This document shows positions 13,322 through 13,609 of a DNA stretch of 13,609 nucleotides, piece by piece. Under the pieces are notes generated by a model. The model saw only the letters and a program-made list of their open reading frames with translations, was not told the DNA's origin and searched no databases. The stretch is from Bacteroidota bacterium. GTDB taxonomy: Bacteria; Bacteroidota; Bacteroidia; Flavobacteriales; Weeksellaceae. Within the stretch, counting starts at the first letter, position 1; each line of letters opens with the position of its first letter. The stretch covers positions 1-13,609 of the forward strand of contig JAFAAJ010000054.1 of NCBI GenBank assembly GCA_023426625.1. The letters run 5' to 3'. A program made the position numbers and the translations under genes.

Positions 13322-13609
13322 ATGACTTTTTTCTTAGCCCCCATTATTTTCTTCGGACTGATTATCTTATTTGCGTCATTCTTTGTTGTAAAGCAAGAAA
13401 CAGCCGCCATCATCGAGCGTTTTGGAAAGTTCCAGTCGGTGAGACATTCCGGACTTCATCTTAAAATCCCGATCATCGACCAGATCGCAAAAAGGTTAAA
13501 CCTAAGAATCCAGCAGCTGGATGTGATTATCGACACCAAAACCTTGGACAACGTTTTTATAAGAATGAAGATCTCCGTTCAGTATCAGGTAATTCGTACG
13601 CAGGTAGGA
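13322..13609 (+). CDS. SPFH/band-7 membrane protein, N-terminal part; 3' end outside window
   Basis: The first 96 codons of a stomatin/prohibitin-like (SPFH, band 7) protein; the frame runs off the window end. Residues 2-23 (TFFLAPIIFFGLIILFASFF) are a membrane anchor. VVKQETAAIIERFGKFQSVR follows, then HSGLHLKIPIIDQIAKRLNL and RIQQLDVIIDTKTLDNVFIR, the classic start of the SPFH domain. Such proteins form large membrane-bound rings or scaffolds and often partner with membrane proteases. ATG at 13322 follows 67 nt after dgt. A small palindrome GTTATA-TT-TATAAC lies upstream (~13268), but no clear promoter. Confidence 0.9.
   Translation, partial: MTFFLAPIIFFGLIILFASFFVVKQETAAIIERFGKFQSVRHSGLHLKIPIIDQIAKRLNLRIQQLDVIIDTKTLDNVFIRMKISVQYQVIRTQVG

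Noticed and set aside
13264..13464. 66-codon + strand frame after dgt
   Set aside because: It overlaps the true SPFH frame starting at 13322, which matches the family and is open to the window end.

Overview
The window looks like a chromosomal segment of a Flavobacteriia bacterium, probably Chryseobacterium or a relative. The core genes (gcvP, dgt, an SPFH/band-7 protein, an AAA ATPase, a Nei/Fpg glycosylase) fit that group. Several promoters match the Bacteroidetes form TTG-N18-20-TAnnTTTG, translation starts lack strong Shine-Dalgarno sequences, and a dispersed repeat beginning GTCACTTCGAGTA is of a type common in this group.

Layout: (i) 1-1174, the 3' part of gcvP and its terminator, on the + strand. 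(ii) About 1200-9200, a visibly AT-richer accessory block with every gene on the - strand. From its 5' end (high coordinates) it reads: hamA-hamB (a Hachiman anti-phage system), a small membrane protein, a ParD/ParE toxin-antitoxin pair, a secreted orphan protein, a truncated ankyrin protein, and a lipoprotein with a bacteriocin-like C-terminus followed by a small membrane protein. (iii) 9302-11517, core-like - strand genes: an AAA ATPase, an unlisted 27-residue membrane microprotein with its own promoter and terminator, and a Nei/Fpg-type glycosylase. (iv) 11587-11780, three alternating copies of a dispersed repeat. (v) 11896-13609, dgt and the start of an SPFH protein on the + strand.

The most interesting structure is in the accessory block. 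Its genes are separated by related repeats that begin 4-10 nt after each stop codon. They start with GCCTAAC or a variant and, at several junctions, end with GTTAGGC. This is the polarity and core-site logic of integron gene cassettes (attC-like R'' and R' sites), and all the genes point the same way. Two inter-gene regions carry complementary halves of one long imperfect hairpin, joined conceptually at a shared 12-nt apex sequence. Two copies of another repeat end in intrinsic terminators. No integrase lies in the window. The cassette reading is therefore an inference from sequence pattern, but it would explain why a defence system, a toxin-antitoxin pair and orphan secreted or membrane genes are packed together between core genes.

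How the genes work together: HamA (PD-(D/E)xK nuclease) and HamB (superfamily 2 helicase) overlap by 34 nt and form one defence operon. ParD and ParE overlap by 8 nt behind one promoter with a palindromic operator. The other accessory genes look like independent single-gene units.
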